From the NCBI GenBank assembly GCA_021797915.1, contig JAJZYT010000013.1, forward strand, positions 1-46,717: a stretch of DNA of 46,717 nt. The letters run 5' to 3'. Source of the DNA: Thermoplasmata archaeon (GTDB lineage: Archaea > Thermoplasmatota > Thermoplasmata > Thermoplasmatales > GCA-001856825). The position numbers and the translations under genes are program-made. The notes below the pieces were generated by a model. That model was not told the DNA's origin, did not search any database, and was given only the letters and a program-made list of their open reading frames with translations. Below are positions 44,009 to 46,717 of this stretch, in pieces. Every line of letters begins with the position of its first letter. The first letter of the stretch is position 1.

Positions 44009-44101
44009 ATGAGTAAAGCAGAATTGACAGGGGTTAAGAACTCTCTATCGTGGCGAAATGCACTTAGAAAATACGTGTGCATATGGAAGAGGGTGGATTG
44101 A
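44009..44101 (+). CDS. Possible 30-residue leaderless peptide
   Basis: A short frame, MSKAELTGVKNSLSWRNALR followed by ten residues ending WKRVD. It is basic with two tryptophans. No family is recognised. The only support is the well-placed shared TATA element, 24 bases upstream. It could equally be the start of a decayed gene or a non-coding transcript. The rest of the gap up to 44222 holds no other gene. Confidence 0.3.
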   Translation: MSKAELTGVKNSLSWRNALRKYVCIWKRVD

Positions 44102-44222
44102 TGCTTACTAGTTCTCTAGGAGAAGAGTTCCTAAGTATGGGAGTTTAGGCTCTTGTGAAGGATCTAACACTGGATATTGACTCCTTGGGTTGAATTTATT
44201 AACAACAGAAATATCTTTATCA

Positions 44223-44651
44223 ATGTCAGAAGTTCTTTTGTTCCCATCAGAAGATTGGGTAAAGGAATACTGCAAACGATTGACTGAATCTCCTGATTAT
44301 AACAAGACTGGAAAAGGGTGGAAGGATCCGATTAAATTCAAGATGACGGAACTCGGCGACTTGAAGAACAGCATACCCTATGATTCCTTCATTCTGAGTC
44401 TTCACGACGGAAAATGTGATGGATCGGAAATGGTATCGGATCCGAACAAGACCGCTTCGTACGAGCTGACTGCCACATACACGAACTGGAAGAAGATAAT
44501 TGGGGGAAAGATAAATCCAACTCAGGCTATGCTGACAGGGCAGATGAAGGTAAGAGGAAACATCGCCCTTCTATTGAGATACGCGTCCGCGGCAATTGCA
44601 ATGGTAAAAACGGCCCAAACGATTCCGACGAAGTATGTTGGGCAAGAATGA
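44223..44651 (+). CDS. SCP2 sterol-binding-domain protein
   Basis: A 142-residue protein with an SCP2-like fold. The N-terminal helix MSEVLLFPSEDWVKEYCKRL is followed by strands and the conserved C-terminal region in which AMLTGQMKVRGNIALLLRYA matches the family's GxxxxxGD/N-like segment. SCP2 domains bind acyl chains or other hydrophobic ligands. ATG 44223 is preferred over TTG 44190 because ATTTATTA is centred 26 bases upstream. It overlaps the next gene by four bases (ATGA), so a shared job with the dehydrogenase is likely, for example presenting a lipid-like alcohol or aldehyde. Confidence 0.85.
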   Translation: MSEVLLFPSEDWVKEYCKRLTESPDYNKTGKGWKDPIKFKMTELGDLKNSIPYDSFILSLHDGKCDGSEMVSDPNKTASYELTATYTNWKKIIGGKINPTQAMLTGQMKVRGNIALLLRYASAAIAMVKTAQTIPTKYVGQE

Positions 44652-45763
44652 GTTTATTCAAGTTTCCTCGAACCCTTTACTTCCAGAGGGACATTATCGA
44701 CAGCCTCCAAGACATTCTGTTGAAGGAGGGCATAAAAAAAGTTCTAGTAATTACTGACAGGAATGTACTGAACAAAAATGGCAAAAGGATTGAAACTGCT
44801 CTTGGCACAATCGAAAGAGAGTACTTCACAGAAGTTCTACCAGAACCATCCATCAAGCAGATACAGGCTGCCTTTTTGAAGCTCAAGGGAAGGGAGTACG
44901 ATGCTGTCATAGCAATAGGTGGAGGGAGCGTGATTGATTTTTCAAAGGCTATGGCGTTGATCGTATCGAACCCTCAGGCGGACATCGGAAGCATAAGTCC
45001 TTTCGAGAGCCTTGATCTCAAAACTAAGCTGGTAGCGATTCCTACAACTTCTGGGACCGGGAGCGATGTTTCGTTTGGGGTAGTACTATCGGATGATAAT
45101 GGGAAACTTGCGATGGGAAATTATGAACTAGTTCCGGAAATAGACATTCTAGATCCCTCTTTGACTCCAATCGACAGGAATATAATAGTTCCAACTGGAA
45201 TAGACGCACTTGTCCACTCCTTTGAAGCCATCGCGTCCAACACTTCTAACGTGATGACAGATGCACTTGCGGAGAGAGCTATAGAGACTATACGATTCAA
45301 TTTAGACGGAGCAATAAGAAATGAGGAGCAGGCGAAGGACCTTATGCACATAGCCGCGACGATGGCAGGCCTTGCATTTTCGAACAGCGGTACAGCATCT
45401 GCTCATGCTCTTGGGCACAGTTTCGGTGCAACCTTTCACGTCACTCATGGTACCTCAGTGGGCCTGTTCCTGATTCCATCAATTGTATTTAACTCGCAGG
45501 ACCCTGAAACAAGGAGGAAGTATCTGAGAATCTGCAAACTGTTTGGAGTTGATGATATAGATTCGCTAATCGGGAAGATCGAAGAGTTCTTCAGAAAAGT
45601 GGGACAGCCATATCGTGTCAGAGAACTCGGAATAGAGGAACAAGTCTATATTTCTAAGCTGGAACAGCTTGTAGCTCTGTCCATGAGGGATAGTGAGCTC
45701 GCGTTCAATCCTGTCCTGGCCGGGGAAGAGGACCTGAAGAAAATTTTTGTAAACAATTATTGA
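44648..45763 (+). CDS. Iron-containing alcohol dehydrogenase
   Basis: A 371-residue group III dehydrogenase. The NAD(P) site is AVIAIGGGSVIDFSKAMAL, followed by AIPTTSGTGSDVSFGVVLSD. The metal ligands are the Asp in PTGIDALVHSFEA and the histidines in ASAHALGHSFGATFHVTHGTSVG. The length is normal. It interconverts alcohols with aldehydes or ketones; the natural substrate is unknown. The ATGA overlap with the SCP2 gene implies translational coupling. It converges with the lipid kinase gene. Confidence 0.92.
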   Translation: MSLFKFPRTLYFQRDIIDSLQDILLKEGIKKVLVITDRNVLNKNGKRIETALGTIEREYFTEVLPEPSIKQIQAAFLKLKGREYDAVIAIGGGSVIDFSKAMALIVSNPQADIGSISPFESLDLKTKLVAIPTTSGTGSDVSFGVVLSDDNGKLAMGNYELVPEIDILDPSLTPIDRNIIVPTGIDALVHSFEAIASNTSNVMTDALAERAIETIRFNLDGAIRNEEQAKDLMHIAATMAGLAFSNSGTASAHALGHSFGATFHVTHGTSVGLFLIPSIVFNSQDPETRRKYLRICKLFGVDDIDSLIGKIEEFFRKVGQPYRVRELGIEEQVYISKLEQLVALSMRDSELAFNPVLAGEEDLKKIFVNNY

Positions 45764-45767
45764 ACTC

Positions 45768-46643
45768 TTAAGGAACCACGAAGTTTACTCCTTTTTCAAG
45801 AAGAGAAATGGTAATCGGAGTATCTCCCACCACTTCACCGTCCATTTCTACCAGGTTTCCTTTTCCCAAGAAATGGAATGCCTTTCCCCTGAACTCGTAA
45901 GAAAAATTCTTTTCTATATAAGTTCCGTTCATGAGGTCCTTTAAACGCAAGAGCGTTGTTAACTTTGAAACTGGTTTCAGGATATGGACGTCTAGATTAC
46001 CATCGCTAATAATTGAACCAGGGGATGCGAGCATTCCACCGCCAAAATATTTTCCATTCGCCACAATGACTTCTATTGTGTCAATTTCCTGAAGTTTATC
46101 CAACTCGAATTTCACGCTGAACCTCTTGAGCTTCATTAACGCAGACAGGACTCCTATCAGGAACGAGTTTTTTCCAGCCTTGCTGTGTGAGTTGACATAC
46201 TTCATTACCTCTGCACCGAATCCAATCTCCAAGATATTTATGAAAGTACGTGAAGTTCGAGTTTCATCAAAAGTAACATTTGCAAGATCGACTTTCTCCG
46301 TCCTGCCTGACTTCAGAACCTTGAGCGCATCTTGGACGCTTCTTATACCCACGCTCTTCCCGAAATCAGAGCCTGTACCTAGCGGTATCAGGGCAACTCT
46401 AATCTCAGATCCTGCCACTCCATTTATGACCTCATTCAGTGTTCCGTCTCCGCCACAGGATACTATCGTATCGAACCCCTTGAGCGCCCCATTCCTTGCA
46501 AGCTCGGTGGCGTGTCCAGGTCGCTCAGTCAGTACGCATTCGTGTTCTGGAAAATTTGATTCAATCTCCTTTTCAATCTCTGGCCATTCTTTCCCGGCAT
46601 TCCCGTTTCCTGCAGAGGGGTTTACAATGAATAATAATTTCAC
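45768..46643 (-). CDS. Diacylglycerol-kinase-like lipid kinase (YegS/BmrU type)
   Basis: A 291-residue lipid kinase. The start LLFIVNPSAGNG, the nucleotide motif VSCGGDGTLNEVINGV and ALIPLGTGSDFGKSVGI are diagnostic, and the C-terminal beta domain contains ANGKYFGGGMLASPGS and LVEMDGEVVGD. In archaea the substrate may be an unsaturated ether lipid or polyprenol. The GTG start at 46643 has a TTTAATT element about 26 bases upstream. Confidence 0.9.
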   Translation of the reverse strand: MKLLFIVNPSAGNGNAGKEWPEIEKEIESNFPEHECVLTERPGHATELARNGALKGFDTIVSCGGDGTLNEVINGVAGSEIRVALIPLGTGSDFGKSVGIRSVQDALKVLKSGRTEKVDLANVTFDETRTSRTFINILEIGFGAEVMKYVNSHSKAGKNSFLIGVLSALMKLKRFSVKFELDKLQEIDTIEVIVANGKYFGGGMLASPGSIISDGNLDVHILKPVSKLTTLLRLKDLMNGTYIEKNFSYEFRGKAFHFLGKGNLVEMDGEVVGDTPITISLLEKGVNFVVP

Positions 46644-46717
46644 AACCTTAGAATCCGCTAGAAATTAAATCTTATTCCAAAAATGTATTCACCTTGGTGG
46701 TATGATTCCGGGAACCA

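Noticed and set aside
46702-46717. ATG ATT CCG at the right edge as a new gene start
   Set aside because: Only five codons are visible, so a gene cannot be supported.
1-46717. CRISPR arrays, insertion sequences or prophage genes
   Set aside because: No regularly spaced repeats, transposase or integrase motifs were seen on reading; the window appears to be ordinary chromosome.

Overview
The window looks like chromosomal DNA from a member of the Thermoplasmatales or a close relative (Euryarchaeota, Thermoplasmata). The core genes are archaeal in type: replication protein A with its partner RPAP, archaeal S-adenosylmethionine synthetase, a zinc-finger topoisomerase I, a Dph6-like ligase, DUF2070 and an SMC/ScpA pair. 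A 2-phosphoglycerate-forming glycerate kinase fits the non-phosphorylative Entner-Doudoroff route known in this group. Many genes start at GTG or TTG exactly 24-27 bases downstream of an AT-rich TATA-like element, which implies widespread leaderless transcription. The taxonomic call is inference; no rRNA is present.

Layout. 1-122 is the 3' part of an intron-containing tRNA-Trp whose intron is itself a readable C/D-box methylation guide. 190-2930 holds small accessory genes, including two short ones (46 and 56 residues). 2944-7367 carries a class V aminotransferase, 3-methyladenine glycosylase, pyruvate kinase and a Dph6-like ligase on the minus strand. 7456-13433 holds two amidohydrolases, glycerate kinase and the RPA/RPAP operon. 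13436-16684 has purH, SAM synthetase and a RimI-like acetyltransferase. 16750-23520 is a chromosome-maintenance block (scpA, smc, topA). 23610-28277 is a four-gene membrane/envelope operon (radical SAM, glycosyltransferase, flippase-like protein, DUF2070).

28329-36880 is a heme locus. The minus-strand operon runs radical SAM/SPASM, HemJ/CopD-like membrane protein, hemL, hemC, hemD, hemA, hemB. The plus-strand operon is hemE-hemH. Together they could lead from glutamyl-tRNA to heme through coproporphyrin, using a Bacillus-like coproporphyrin ferrochelatase but with no ChdC/HemQ, HemN or HemY visible. The two uncharacterised members, a HemJ-like membrane protein and an AhbD-like radical SAM enzyme, are placed to fill the missing oxidation and decarboxylation steps. 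This is the most interesting system in the window. Its hemL appears to start at a CTG codon overlapping the preceding stop (CTGA), giving a normal-length enzyme.

36943-46717 contains an M1 aminopeptidase with a HEAT-repeat tail, a decayed SRPBCC/AHSA1 pseudogene, a polytopic membrane protein with conserved His motifs, FAD-dependent glycerol-3-phosphate dehydrogenase with palindromes in its promoter, an alpha/beta hydrolase, an SCP2-domain/iron-alcohol-dehydrogenase pair and a lipid kinase. Two divergent gene pairs (10297/10352 and 43961/44009) share a single symmetric TATA element. No CRISPR array, insertion sequence or rRNA was seen.
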